Shown: positions 1 to 7,658 of the stretch, one piece after another
How the letters are laid out: every line of letters starts with the position of its first letter
How positions within the stretch are numbered: position 1 is the first letter of the stretch
Assembly (NCBI RefSeq): GCF_002252155.1
Contig: NZ_NEFD01000001.1
Span: 186,001 to 250,000, forward strand
Reading direction: 5' to 3'
Length of the DNA: 64,000 nt
From: Wohlfahrtiimonas sp. G9077
GTDB lineage: Bacteria > Pseudomonadota > Gammaproteobacteria > Cardiobacteriales > Wohlfahrtiimonadaceae
Translations under genes and position numbers: made by a program
Notes under the pieces: model-generated
Told to the model about the DNA's origin: nothing
Databases searched by the model: none
The model's input: only the letters and a program-made list of their open reading frames with translations

Positions 1-313
1 TGGCCATCACGGCGCCTAAGCCAGAACCCACAGAAACGCCTAAAATGTCTGGGGACACCAACGGGTTTTTAAACATGCCTTGGTACGTTGCGCCTGCAAC
101 AGATAAAGCAGCACCGACACAAATGGCGGCTAAAATGCGTGGCCAGCGGATGTGCCAGAGGACAAATTCTGCATCTGTGGCTTCTGAGTTTGTCCATAAG
201 CCTATGAAAGCTTGCCATAATTCAGACAATGAGAGCGGCACTTTGCCCACAAGCATGGCAAGGATCATCAGCATAACCAACAAAGTTGGCGCAATGAACA
301 ATCGTTTACGCAT
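1..313 (-). CDS. FecCD-family ABC transporter permease (partial, N-terminal 104 residues)
   Basis: This is the inner-membrane permease of an iron-siderophore, heme or cobalamin-type ABC importer. The gene runs off the left edge, so only the N-terminus is present. Reading minus from ATG at 313, it shows a first membrane helix (about residues 4-21), then R-W-P-R-I-L and the family signature AGATYQGMFKNPLVSPD, followed by a glycine-rich turn. This is the classic BtuC/FecD/FhuB start. Its ATG overlaps the stop of the binding-protein gene by 8 bases (ATGCGTAA), so the two are translationally coupled. The ATPase gene presumably lies beyond the edge. The family call is secure; the substrate cannot be read from this fragment. 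Confidence 0.9.
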   Translation of the reverse strand, partial: MRKRLFIAPTLLVMLMILAMLVGKVPLSLSELWQAFIGLWTNSEATDAEFVLWHIRWPRILAAICVGAALSVAGATYQGMFKNPLVSPDILGVSVGSGLGAVMA

Positions 314-1358
314 GCAGATCTCCAGAGAGCATGCTCAATGCCTCATCTGTCAGATCATATTGATAAAAGTGTTTAAAGTAACCGGTGATCCATTCTGCAT
401 ATTCATCATAAGGCATGAGCTCAGGATAGAGAACGCGGCTTAGCCAAATGGTGCCAAGCAATCGATTAGTGCTCGGTGGGCGATCAAGCCAGCCATAAGG
501 CAGCGTTGGGGCTAAATAAACGCGGCGATTTTTAACCGCATTGAGGCGTTGCCAAAGGGGTAAAGTATAAATTTTAGCATGAAATTCTGGGTCCATGGTG
601 ATGATGACATCGGGCTGCCATTGCATCAATTGCTCCATGGAAACACGTGCAATGATCTCATCACCAGCCGCCGCTGCCACATTATGCGCGCCCACCCAAT
701 CGAGCACTTCTGTATGAATCGAACCGCCTAAGCCTGTTTCTAAACCATCCGCACCACGGGCAGAATAGACTTTCATTTCAGGCAATTGGGAAGATTTGGC
801 GAGTAAATGTGTGCGATCAAGCATTTGAGTGGCATAATTGGCCAAGTGATCACCGCGTTCGCTGACACCTAAAAGATCACCCAAAGTTGAGAGCTGCTCA
901 GGACTGTCTTTAAGCGTACCATCCATCAATACGTAAGGTACTTTGGTTTGTTGATGCACACGCTCGGCGGTTGTGACGTAGGTGGCGCTGATGCTGCCAA
1001 TGTCCACAATGATGTCAGGCTTGAGTGCAATGATGTTTTCAAATGATAAAGTGGAGCCTTTGCCGGCTAAGCGCCCTGTTAAAGGTAAATCACGAAACTT
1101 TGGGCTGAAAAAAGGTTGCTGCATTTTTGACAATGGGCGCGTTGAGAGTCCCAATAATTTTTCGGGGGCTAAACTCATCAATAAGACATCGGCAACAGGA
1201 CCTGCGCTTAAAATGCGTTGCACACTGTCTGCTTTAGGCAATGCACCAAAGCTCTGTAGCAATGATGTCTCACGGGATTTAGCCCACACAAGGGCAGGGC
1301 AATGAGCCATTAACGCGGTGGCGAGAATGGATTTTAAAAAGGATCGACGAGTGTGCAT
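306..1358 (-). CDS. Tat-exported periplasmic substrate-binding protein of a metal-chelate ABC importer
   Basis: This is a FecB/BtuF-type binding protein of 350 aa that should capture a metal chelate in the periplasm and deliver it to the permease encoded next. The N-terminus is a twin-arginine signal (RRSFLK at residues 4-9, hydrophobic stretch, likely cleavage after VWA near residue 26), so it is probably exported folded through Tat. The body has the expected pattern: an S-A-G-P-V-A-D-V strand near residue 50, a long linking helix in the middle, and a W-L-D-R-P-P-S segment near residue 290. The start has the Shine-Dalgarno AAAGGCGG. A minus-strand TTGACA at 1422-1417 with TAAGCT 17 bases on is a possible promoter. 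I see no Fur-box match, so iron regulation is not supported by the sequence. Substrate unknown. Confidence 0.85.
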   Translation of the reverse strand: MHTRRSFLKSILATALMAHCPALVWAKSRETSLLQSFGALPKADSVQRILSAGPVADVLLMSLAPEKLLGLSTRPLSKMQQPFFSPKFRDLPLTGRLAGKGSTLSFENIIALKPDIIVDIGSISATYVTTAERVHQQTKVPYVLMDGTLKDSPEQLSTLGDLLGVSERGDHLANYATQMLDRTHLLAKSSQLPEMKVYSARGADGLETGLGGSIHTEVLDWVGAHNVAAAAGDEIIARVSMEQLMQWQPDVIITMDPEFHAKIYTLPLWQRLNAVKNRRVYLAPTLPYGWLDRPPSTNRLLGTIWLSRVLYPELMPYDEYAEWITGYFKHFYQYDLTDEALSMLSGDLHA

Positions 1359-1441
1359 ATCCGCCTTTGATGCGCTGCAAAAGAGAAGCGCTCAGCTTAA
1401 ATTAACCGATATATATTGTCAAATATAGCGAAAAAGTCGCC

Positions 1442-1469
1442 TTGCCATTTCGATAATATCGGCTACAAT
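1442..1469 (+). promoter_or_regulatory. promoter of the yhhQ riboswitch transcript
   Basis: TTGCCA (1442-1447) and TACAAT (1464-1469) are separated by 16 bases. The predicted transcription start, near 1476, places the first nucleotides of the transcript directly at the riboswitch stem that begins at 1479. The arrangement is read from sequence only. Confidence 0.6.
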
Positions 1470-1478
1470 GGCACGCTT

Positions 1479-1514
1479 CGTGGTTCGCAAACCTCCCACG
1501 CAAAAAAACTAAGG
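1479..1514 (+). promoter_or_regulatory. preQ1-I-type riboswitch in the yhhQ leader
   Basis: The leader has stem CGTGG (1479-1483) paired with CCACG (1496-1500), enclosing a loop that starts TTCGC. It is followed by an A-rich tail and CTAAGG (1509-1514). Stem, pyrimidine-rich loop, A-tract and terminal CUAAGG reproduce the compact preQ1-I (H-type pseudoknot) pattern. The AAGGA at the 3' end is also the Shine-Dalgarno of the queuosine-precursor transporter gene 10 bases downstream. Ligand binding would therefore be expected to hide the ribosome site and lower transporter synthesis when preQ1 is plentiful. The pairing is seen; the ligand is inferred from the pattern plus the gene it precedes. 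Confidence 0.75.
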
Positions 1515-1524
1515 AATTTATTGT

Positions 1525-2199
1525 ATGTATGCATTTACGCCTGAACAGCGCCGCCGTGCGTTGTATCAATTGTCATTTTTTCACATTTTAATCATTGCAT
1601 CGAGCAACTATTTGGTGCAATTGCCCTTTACCATTTTTGGTTTTCACACCACATGGGGCGCATTTACTTTTCCATTCATCTTTTTAACCACGGATTTGAC
1701 GATTCGCATTTTTGGGGCATCGTTGGCGCGGCGCATTATTTTTGTGGTGATGATGCCGGCATTATTGATCTCATATGTGTTATCGGTGGTCTTCTTTAAA
1801 GGGCAATGGCTTGGACTTGGAGAGTTAAGTCAATTTAACCTCTTTGTGGCGCGCATTGCGCTGGCCAGTTTTTCTGCCTATTTGGTGGGGCAATTGATGG
1901 ACATCAGTGTCTTTAGTTATTTGCGCCGTAATCAACGCTGGTGGGTGGCACCAAGTGCGGCAGCTGTCGTGGGTAATATGATTGATACCTTGGTGTTTTT
2001 CAGCGTTGCCTTTTATCAAAGTGATGATCCCTTTATGGCGGCCAATTGGATGGAGATTGCGTGGGTGGATTATGGCTTTAAGATTGTCATTTGTGCGCTA
2101 TTTTTCTTGCCATTGTATGGCATTTTGCTCAATTACTTATTGAAAAAGATGTCTGCGGCGCAGCGTTTAGAAAATCCTAAGGATTATAGAATCCTTTAA
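1525..2199 (+). CDS. yhhQ: queuosine precursor transporter (YhhQ/VUT family)
   Basis: This is a 224-aa inner-membrane protein of the DUF165/YhhQ family, which takes up preQ0/preQ1 for synthesis of the queuosine tRNA modification. About six hydrophobic segments are visible. Typical features are the early polar SSNYLVQ turn (about residues 27-33), the TFPFIFLTTDL block (about 50-60) and the conserved GNMIDTLVFF helix (about 150-160). Length is normal for the family. The start is ATG 1525, with AAGGAA as ribosome site inside the preQ1-like riboswitch, which strongly supports both the family and the substrate. A short hairpin (AAGGATT/AATCCTT) overlaps the 3' end of the gene. Confidence 0.92.
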   Translation: MYAFTPEQRRRALYQLSFFHILIIASSNYLVQLPFTIFGFHTTWGAFTFPFIFLTTDLTIRIFGASLARRIIFVVMMPALLISYVLSVVFFKGQWLGLGELSQFNLFVARIALASFSAYLVGQLMDISVFSYLRRNQRWWVAPSAAAVVGNMIDTLVFFSVAFYQSDDPFMAANWMEIAWVDYGFKIVICALFFLPLYGILLNYLLKKMSAAQRLENPKDYRIL

Positions 2200-2213
2200 T
2201 CTTGCTTGGATTT

Positions 2214-2245
2214 TGTGCACATTTGCGCTAAGTTAAATGTGCACA
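2214..2245 (+). promoter_or_regulatory. 11-bp perfect inverted repeat before the lipoprotein gene
   Basis: TGTGCACATTT (2214-2224) and AAATGTGCACA (2235-2245) form a perfect 11-bp stem with a 10-base loop. There is no T-run, so it is not a standard terminator. It ends 11 bases before the AAGGAGC ribosome site of the small lipoprotein gene. It could be an operator or an mRNA hairpin that separates expression of the two genes. Function not known. Confidence 0.55.
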
Positions 2246-2264
2246 TCAAACACAAGGAGCACGT

Positions 2265-2495
2265 ATGAAAACATTCATCAAACTAACAGCAGTTATGACC
2301 ATGATTGGATTATTGGCAGGTTGTTCAACTTGGAACAGTATGAGCACTCGTGAAAAGGATGCTGTGGCTGGGGCAGGTGTTGGTGCTGTCACAGGTGCTT
2401 GGCTCTTTGATGGTGCGGTGCTCGGTACAGTGGGCGGCGCTGCCGTCGGTGGTCTCATTGGTGATCAAGTGGGTAAAAGCACAGATCATAAATAG
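2265..2495 (+). CDS. small glycine-zipper outer-membrane lipoprotein
   Basis: A 76-aa precursor with a lipoprotein signal peptide (lipobox L-L-A-G-C, Cys20 as lipidated residue). After a short linker, residues about 34-68 are a glycine-zipper membrane segment rich in Gly and Ala at alternating positions (A-G-A-G-V-G-A-V-T-G, then G-G-A-A-V-G-G-L-I-G). This is the architecture of OsmB/SlyB-like small envelope lipoproteins. Ser at position +2 suggests outer-membrane sorting. It has its own strong ribosome site (AAGGAGC) and a terminator directly after it, so it may be monocistronic. The exact function is unknown; a role in envelope stability or stress is inference from family architecture. Confidence 0.85.
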   Translation: MKTFIKLTAVMTMIGLLAGCSTWNSMSTREKDAVAGAGVGAVTGAWLFDGAVLGTVGGAAVGGLIGDQVGKSTDHK

Positions 2496-2500
2496 TCATC

Positions 2501-2529
2501 AAAAGGCTTTGGAAACAAGGCCTTTTTTA
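2501..2529 (+). terminator. rho-independent terminator of the lipoprotein gene
   Basis: AAAGGC pairs with GCCTTT around a short loop and is followed by a T-run (2522-2528), immediately after the lipoprotein stop codon. Confidence 0.75.
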
Positions 2530-2545
2530 AATGGTGATGACCAAC

Positions 2546-2558
2546 TGACCGTCGGTCA
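2546..2558. promoter_or_regulatory. TetR-type palindromic box, copy 1
   Basis: TGACCGTCGGTCA is a perfect 5-bp inverted repeat around a 3-base centre. Its flanks (AATATA on one side, CCAAC on the other) match those of the copy at 32563-32575 in inverted orientation. It lies between two converging genes, with no promoter visible beside it. Confidence 0.6.
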
Positions 2559-2591
2559 ATATATTTTGTAGTCAATATAAATATCTTCATA

Positions 2592-2618
2592 CAAAAAAAT
2601 CCCCATTTCTGGGGATTT
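2592..2618 (-). terminator. terminator of the ygiB-ygiC unit
   Basis: Read on the minus strand, ATCCCC pairs with GGGGAT around a 6-base loop and is followed by seven T residues. It lies about 20 bases after the stop of the YgiC-like gene. Confidence 0.75.
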
Positions 2619-2638
2619 TATTTAATCAATCTATAATC

Positions 2639-3802
2639 TTAATCAATAATTACATGCGGATAAAAACGTGATAAATCCTGCGTGATCAATGCTTTATCCT
2701 CACGGATACAAATACCCGCCGATTGATCACCTACAACCCAGCTGCCAATCAATGTGGTGTTGTCATCAAACTTTGGCAAAGGATAATAGGCTTGATGAAT
2801 GTAGCCTTCTTCGCCATATGGACCATCTGCTTCGGCCACAACTTGCCCGCGATCTACAATCGAAATGTTCGCGCCTTCACGAGAGAAGAGGGGCTTTTTC
2901 ACATAAGATGATAAATTGCCTGCGGCGGTATCTTCTGCAAAATAGCTCTCCAACAAATTCGGATGATTTGGGAACATGGACCATAAGAGTGGCAAAATGG
3001 CTTTATTGGATAAAATGCTTTTCCAACCAGGTTCAAGCCACAAGGTTTTACGATTGTCTAAGTATTCTGCAAACTCTTCGCGGAACATCATTTCCCAAGG
3101 ATAGAGCTTAAACATCGTGCGGATGATCTCATCATTGACATCGGTAAATTGACCATATTCATTGATGCCAATGTCCTCAATAAAGACAAAATCATTGGGC
3201 AACTCTGCATCTAACGCGCAATCTTGTAGATATTGGATGGTGCCACGATCTTCTTCTGTGTCAGAGCAGCAGCTCAAATGCATGTGAGAGATGCCGTGCC
3301 AACTTTTAAAGAAGGCAAAGCGCTCGATGAGTTTTTCTTGAATGCTGTTGAATTGGTCGGCATTGTCCGGTAAATGACCAGTGGCGATTTGATCTTCGAG
3401 CCAAATCCATTGGAAAAATGCGCTCTCATATAAAGAGGTTGGGGTGTCTGCATTGTATTCCAACATCTTAGGTGGCGTTTTGCCATCATAGGCAAAGTCA
3501 AAGCGTCCATACAGTGAAGGATCTTTATCTTTCCATGAGGTGGCCACAAAGTCCCACACATGTTCAGGGATGCGGAACTTTTTCAGTAACGCTTCATTAT
3601 TGATGACGAGTTCAACGGCTTCTAAAGACATTTGATGCAATTCATTGGTGGCATCTTCGAGCTCATCGATTTCGCGACTAGTGAAGGCATAATAATGATC
3701 CTCGCTCCAATAGGGCTCGTCATACATGGTGTGGAAATAAAAACCATATTCCACAGCTTTTTCTTGCCAATCGGGGCGCGGGGTAATTGGGATGCGTTTC
3801 AT
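2639..3802 (-). CDS. ygiC: YgiC-like glutathionylspermidine synthase-family ATP-grasp ligase
   Basis: A 387-aa protein of the glutathionylspermidine-synthase C-terminal (ATP-grasp peptide ligase) family, the length of E. coli YgiC/YjfC. Typical blocks are an early W-x-E-x-A-x-x-x-G-F/Y element (about residues 12-21), a [25 protein letters not shown] core (about 100-125), and a [11 protein letters not shown] nucleotide-binding element near residue 310. The stand-alone enzymes lack the amidase half of Gsp synthetase, and their true substrate is unsettled. The gene directly follows the YgiB lipoprotein gene with no spacer (stop TAA then ATG), reproducing the ygiB-ygiC pairing of E. coli. Function beyond ATP-dependent ligation is unknown. 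Confidence 0.88.
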   Translation of the reverse strand: MKRIPITPRPDWQEKAVEYGFYFHTMYDEPYWSEDHYYAFTSREIDELEDATNELHQMSLEAVELVINNEALLKKFRIPEHVWDFVATSWKDKDPSLYGRFDFAYDGKTPPKMLEYNADTPTSLYESAFFQWIWLEDQIATGHLPDNADQFNSIQEKLIERFAFFKSWHGISHMHLSCCSDTEEDRGTIQYLQDCALDAELPNDFVFIEDIGINEYGQFTDVNDEIIRTMFKLYPWEMMFREEFAEYLDNRKTLWLEPGWKSILSNKAILPLLWSMFPNHPNLLESYFAEDTAAGNLSSYVKKPLFSREGANISIVDRGQVVAEADGPYGEEGYIHQAYYPLPKFDDNTTLIGSWVVGDQSAGICIREDKALITQDLSRFYPHVIID

Positions 3803-4516
3803 TTAACCACCAAAAGATGTTGAACGATTAGACGAAGGCGCTTTAGTGGTTGAACCGGTTGAGCGCGATTGCGTGGCTTTTGATTGTGCAGCCATGCGCT
3901 GATTGTTCACCATTTGGCCAAAGCCACCGCGTTTAACGGTGCCGGCAGGCTTGGATTTTAGCTCATTTTTTGGCACAGAAACGGTGCGGCCAGATTGTGC
4001 AGCGCCATAGCTTTTACCGGTGCTGTCATAATAGTTTGTGGGGCGGCCGGATGCATCTTTTGGGGAATAAACGGGTTTATGGGCTGCATTGTTATTGCCC
4101 ATCATGCCACTCATGAGTTTACCCATCATGAAACCGGCAAGGAGTGGCATGAAGAAAGAACCGCCGCTGTCGTTATTGGCCATTTGTTGTGGATTGACAG
4201 TATTGTTTGCTTGTTGAACCGATTGGCAATTCTCTGCGCCAAAATCTGCGGTACATTCTTCAATGGTGGCGTATTTAGGTGCGGTTTCAATGGCCTCTTT
4301 AATGGCGCCTTCATAAACGCTTTTACATTCTGCCACCATGTTTGGATTGTTATTGATGCAGTCATTGGCATCTGAATAGATGGTCAACTGTTCAGTGTCA
4401 TTGCTGCTGCCACAAGCCACAACGCCAAAAGCCACTAAAAGTGATACAGCTAAGGGCTTGAGTTTAAAATTCTTACGAAATGTTGATTTATTAATAGAGT
4501 GTGTGCGCTTTTTCAT
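3803..4516 (-). CDS. ygiB: YgiB-family (DUF1190) lipoprotein
   Basis: A 237-aa DUF1190 protein. After a basic N-terminus there is a hydrophobic stretch ending in G-V-V-A-C, with Cys35 as probable lipidation site. Residues about 48-100 carry four cysteines in a D-C-I-N...E-C-K...E-C-T-A-D-F-G...N-C arrangement, typical of YgiB. The second half is low complexity: a glycine/methionine-rich stretch (about 118-143) and a Ser/Thr/Arg-rich tail ending T-S-F-G-G. The downstream gene is the YgiC ligase, a conserved pairing, so YgiB may present or be a partner of the YgiC product. That is inference. Start ATG 4516 has AGGAATC upstream. Confidence 0.85.
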   Translation of the reverse strand: MKKRTHSINKSTFRKNFKLKPLAVSLLVAFGVVACGSSNDTEQLTIYSDANDCINNNPNMVAECKSVYEGAIKEAIETAPKYATIEECTADFGAENCQSVQQANNTVNPQQMANNDSGGSFFMPLLAGFMMGKLMSGMMGNNNAAHKPVYSPKDASGRPTNYYDSTGKSYGAAQSGRTVSVPKNELKSKPAGTVKRGGFGQMVNNQRMAAQSKATQSRSTGSTTKAPSSNRSTSFGG

Positions 4517-4536
4517 AATGATTGATTCCTCAAGGA

Positions 4537-4860
4537 TTAAAACGTGAGCACTTTGTCGCTCTCTTCGGTGATTTTAACAGCGTCGATCATGGTGGTGACG
4601 GTAGACAATTGCGCGTCATCGCGGCGCTTTCTAAATTGTAAGCAAGTGCCGCATGAATAGAGCTTGCCGCCCAATTGTGCATACTTTTGCCATTGGTTTT
4701 GAATGTCAAACAGTTCATGATCCATAAATTCCACTTCAACGCCGCTGTTCATTAAAAATGCGGTCACAGTGTGTCCCATTTCAAGGGCAACATTCATATA
4801 GCGAATGGCATTCCAAGCTTTTTCAGTGTCATTAGATGTGATGAATACGCCAATTTTCAT
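4537..4860 (-). CDS. DsrE-family protein with a CGTC motif
   Basis: A 107-aa cytosolic protein with the DsrE/DsrF-like alpha/beta fold pattern: an initial K-I-G-V-F-I-T-S strand, then A-L-E-M-G-H-T-V-T-A-F-L, and an S-C-G-T-C element with Cys70 and Cys73 near the sulfur-carrying loop position. DsrE-like proteins bind or relay persulfide sulfur; here the vicinal Cys pair suggests a redox or sulfur-relay role. It sits between a DsbA/FrnE-like thiol oxidoreductase gene (28-base gap) and ygiB, so a common thiol-linked function for the unit is plausible but unproven. The start ATG is preceded by AAAGGA. Confidence 0.8.
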   Translation of the reverse strand: MKIGVFITSNDTEKAWNAIRYMNVALEMGHTVTAFLMNSGVEVEFMDHELFDIQNQWQKYAQLGGKLYSCGTCLQFRKRRDDAQLSTVTTMIDAVKITEESDKVLTF

Positions 4861-4888
4861 AATTTGATCCTTTCCTTTGATTGAGGGC

Positions 4889-5554
4889 TTATTGTAAGCC
4901 TTCTGTTGAGCCTGTGGTGTGGATTTTATCGATCACTTGGTAGAAGTTGACAGGTGTTTGTGCACCTGCCACGGCATCTGTGCGGTTAAAGACAAAAAAT
5001 GGCACGCTTTTAATGCCAAAGCCCATCGCTTCTGCTAAATCCACATCTTTTGCTTGGCTGATGGTGTGATCTGTTAAAATATCTGCAATGTTGACATCCA
5101 TTATGCCAACTTCTGCCAAAATCGCCGCGAGCACTTGATCATCTGCCAAGTTTTCGCCTTTGGCAAAATAGCCCTCAAACAAGCGCATATTGAACGCACG
5201 TGATTTGTCGAGATGGTGCCGCTGCACCCAAATGGCAATGCGATGAGCAATCGTTGTGGTGACGGGAATCACTTTGTCAAAATCAATGGTTAAGCCTGCT
5301 TCTTTGGCATAGACAACGGCATTTTCTGTCATGGCTTTCGCGCGATCAAGGGGCACATCATACTTTTGCGCAAGGTTTTCATAGTACGATAAATTTGTAT
5401 CAAATGGCGCATCTGGCGACAACTCATAGGCTTTAAAGAGGAGCGCCTCCTCAGTTTGATGTTCTGCATTGAATACATCTAACGCCAAATAAAAGTTATG
5501 CACGCCAATGTAACAAAATGGGCAAGAAAAATCTGACCAAACTTCAATTTTCAT
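4889..5554 (-). CDS. FrnE-like DsbA-family oxidoreductase, cytoplasmic
   Basis: The start is ATG 5554, chosen because GGAGT lies just upstream and the protein then begins directly with the thioredoxin-fold strand K-I-E-V-W-S-D-F. The product is 221 aa. The CPFC active site is at residues 11-14, followed by the long helical insertion of the FrnE/DsbA-like subfamily and the late cis-Pro region G-I-K-S-V-P-F-F-V-F near residue 180. No signal peptide is present, so it acts in the cytoplasm, unlike true DsbA. FrnE-type proteins are implicated in oxidative-stress tolerance. It is the first gene of the minus-strand unit with the DsrE-like and ygiBC genes and is divergent from lplA. Confidence 0.85.
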   Translation of the reverse strand: MKIEVWSDFSCPFCYIGVHNFYLALDVFNAEHQTEEALLFKAYELSPDAPFDTNLSYYENLAQKYDVPLDRAKAMTENAVVYAKEAGLTIDFDKVIPVTTTIAHRIAIWVQRHHLDKSRAFNMRLFEGYFAKGENLADDQVLAAILAEVGIMDVNIADILTDHTISQAKDVDLAEAMGFGIKSVPFFVFNRTDAVAGAQTPVNFYQVIDKIHTTGSTEGLQ

Positions 5555-5645
5555 AGTGACTCCTTCAATCTTTGCTGTGTGTATATTAACAGAGAAAAAA
5601 GATCTATCATGACAATTTGCCGACGAATGGAGAAAAGGAGTCAAA

Positions 5646-6662
5646 ATGTCCACTTTACGATTACTGATTTCAGAAAGTGTGGATCCGTGGTTCAATTTAG
5701 CGGTGGAAGAGACCATCTTTCAATCGATGGATCCGAACCAAAAAGTGTTGTTTTTATGGCGCAATGATCAAACAGTCGTGATTGGGCGCGCACAAAATCC
5801 TTGGAAAGAGTGCAATACGCGCAAAATGGCAGAAGATCACATTAAGCTTGCGAGAAGACAAAGTGGCGGCGGGGCGGTGTTTCATGATTTGGGCAACACC
5901 AACTTCACCTTTATGGCGGGCAAGCCTGATTATGATAAAACGCAATCCACGCAAATCATTATAAGAGCATTGGCCTCATTGGGCATTCATGCTACAGCTT
6001 CAGGGCGCAATGATCTGATCATTGAGCGCAATGGTGAAGTGCGTAAAATTTCTGGTTCTGCGTATCGGGAAAAAGCGGATCGCGGCTTTCATCATGGGAC
6101 ATTGCTCATTGATGTGGATTTTACCCGTTTGGCCAATTACTTAAATCCTGATCCCAAAAAATTGGCGGCCAAAGGCATTTCATCGGTGCGTTCACGCGTG
6201 GCAAATTTAACAGAAGTGCGCCCTGATTTAACTCATGAGATGATTTGTCAGGCCATTGAGACTGTGTTTTGTGAGGATTATGGCGGTTGTGTGACGCCCG
6301 AATACATTAGTGAAGCCAATCCGCCTGCCATTGAGGGTTTTGCGGAGCAGTTTGAAGTGCAAAGCAGCTGGGATTGGAATTTTGGCAAAGCCTTAGAATT
6401 CAGTCATCACTTTGATGAGCGCTTTACTTGGGGCGGTGTTGAGGTGCAATTGTTGGTGCAGCAAGGGGCGATTGTGATGGCCAAAATCTACAGCGACAGC
6501 CTCTATTTAGGTGCGCTTGAGGCTTTAGAGCAAGCTTTAATGGGTCAGCGCTATAAAAAAGATGACATTCATGCTATTTTCAATGGCGTCATAGAACATC
6601 ATCCTGAGGCACAGGACTCTTTATTAGAATTACAAAGGTGGTTTGTGCAGCAGATTCAATAA
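5646..6662 (+). CDS. lplA: lipoate-protein ligase A
   Basis: LplA activates free lipoate with ATP and attaches it to the lipoyl domains of 2-oxoacid dehydrogenases and GcvH. The 338-aa protein has the canonical [12 protein letters not shown] loop (residues 70-81), the G-N-T-N-F-T-F strand and R-K-I-S-G-S-A-Y-R with the adenylate-binding Lys134. A C-terminal accessory domain is present, as in E. coli LplA (same length). Start ATG 5646 has AAGGAG seven bases upstream. The gene reads away from the FrnE-like gene; the 91-base divergent region must hold both promoters, but I see no unambiguous pair. Confidence 0.95.
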   Translation: MSTLRLLISESVDPWFNLAVEETIFQSMDPNQKVLFLWRNDQTVVIGRAQNPWKECNTRKMAEDHIKLARRQSGGGAVFHDLGNTNFTFMAGKPDYDKTQSTQIIIRALASLGIHATASGRNDLIIERNGEVRKISGSAYREKADRGFHHGTLLIDVDFTRLANYLNPDPKKLAAKGISSVRSRVANLTEVRPDLTHEMICQAIETVFCEDYGGCVTPEYISEANPPAIEGFAEQFEVQSSWDWNFGKALEFSHHFDERFTWGGVEVQLLVQQGAIVMAKIYSDSLYLGALEALEQALMGQRYKKDDIHAIFNGVIEHHPEAQDSLLELQRWFVQQIQ

Positions 6663-6687
6663 GATAATAACAACCAAGGAGTGAATC

Positions 6688-7497
6688 ATGCATTACAAAA
6701 AAGGTGACAAAGTCAAACATCCCAAGCAAGAGGCTTGGGGCATTGGTTTGGTGTTAGAAGATCAGCGCGATGATAAGGTGCACATTCTCTTTGAGCATGC
6801 CGGACAAAAGCTATTGTCTGTACAATTTTGTTCACCTGTGAAGGTGGAAGTGGATGATTCACGTTTGGCCATGAATCAACCTTTAACGGCGCGATTTTTA
6901 AGTCTCTGCCCAAAAGGTGTGGCAGATGCCAAATTCATCAAAAACGTGACACCGTATCGTGATCTCTCTGAACAAGCACAAACAGAGCTCAATGAAGTGG
7001 ATGTGCGAGCATGGTTAAAGCGCGGCGAAGCAGATGTGATCGTCGCCCGTTTGGTGGCATTGTTACAAAGTGCGCCCAAAGGACTCATTCAATCGCCAGC
7101 GTCAGTAATTCAAGCGATTGAAAAGGGCAGTGCCCATGAGTTTGCCAGTCTTTGGTGTGATGTTGTTTATGGCAATGAAGAAGAGCGCGCGGAGGATTGG
7201 GCAGCATTTGCGGAATTATGCCGTGAGCTTGGCATTCATCAATGGAGTGCTTTAACGTATTTATTGGCGTTAATGAAGCCGATGCAATTGATCATCGTGA
7301 TGCCCAAAATATTGACGGCAATTGCGCCGTCATATGGCATGACGCTCAATTTCACAGATGATTTTACGCTTAAGGATTATGAGGCGGCGTTGACTTTAGC
7401 TGCAAAATTAAAGAGCGCAGCACAAGCGGCGGGCATTGAGCTTCGGGATATGATGGAAGTTGCTGTTTATGCAGCATTTTGTGTCAAAGCGTTATAA
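6688..7497 (+). CDS. DUF3553-domain protein of unknown function
   Basis: A 269-aa cytosolic protein. Residues 1 to about 52 match the DUF3553 pattern (Y-K-K-G-D-K-V-K-H-P-K-Q then W-G-I-G-L-V-L-E and F-E-H-A-G-Q-K-L-L), a small beta-barrel like those found at the ends of some DNA-repair helicases. The rest (about 60-269) is largely helical and I do not recognise it. It follows lplA by 25 bases with an AAGGAG site, so it is probably cotranscribed. Composition is normal for the neighbourhood. I cannot assign a function. Confidence 0.75.
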   Translation: MHYKKGDKVKHPKQEAWGIGLVLEDQRDDKVHILFEHAGQKLLSVQFCSPVKVEVDDSRLAMNQPLTARFLSLCPKGVADAKFIKNVTPYRDLSEQAQTELNEVDVRAWLKRGEADVIVARLVALLQSAPKGLIQSPASVIQAIEKGSAHEFASLWCDVVYGNEEERAEDWAAFAELCRELGIHQWSALTYLLALMKPMQLIIVMPKILTAIAPSYGMTLNFTDDFTLKDYEAALTLAAKLKSAAQAAGIELRDMMEVAVYAAFCVKAL

Positions 7498-7572
7498 CTG
7501 TAGTTAATATGTAGTTTTGTGAAAAATATTGCCCCGTCAAAAGTGTTTTCCTAGGCGGTGATTGGATACAAA

Positions 7573-7600
7573 ATGCCCAATTTATTTTTAAATTGGGCAT
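7573..7600 (-). terminator. perfect 11-bp hairpin, probable terminator of the phoX-like gene
   Basis: ATGCCCAATTT (7573-7583) and AAATTGGGCAT (7590-7600) are perfectly complementary around a 6-base loop. On the minus strand the stem is followed by TTTTG, so it best serves the minus-strand phosphatase gene ending at 7659. It may also stop transcripts from the DUF3553 gene. Confidence 0.6.
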
Positions 7601-7658
7601 GAATTTATGAAAAACTACCTTTTAGCAACTTAATCATTATGATTAATGAATCAATGGT

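Noticed and set aside
45-443. Open frame of 132 codons on the plus strand
   Set aside because: It lies opposite the FecCD permease and binding-protein genes, whose sequence patterns are unmistakable; it has no signature of its own.
1359-1440. Fur box in front of the binding-protein gene
   Set aside because: The AT-rich stretch has no recognisable GATAATGAT-type repeat.
5555-5716. 54-codon N-terminal extension of the FrnE-like gene
   Set aside because: The GGAGT site and the thioredoxin-fold start place the ATG at 5554; the extension would run into the lplA 5' end and has no family match.
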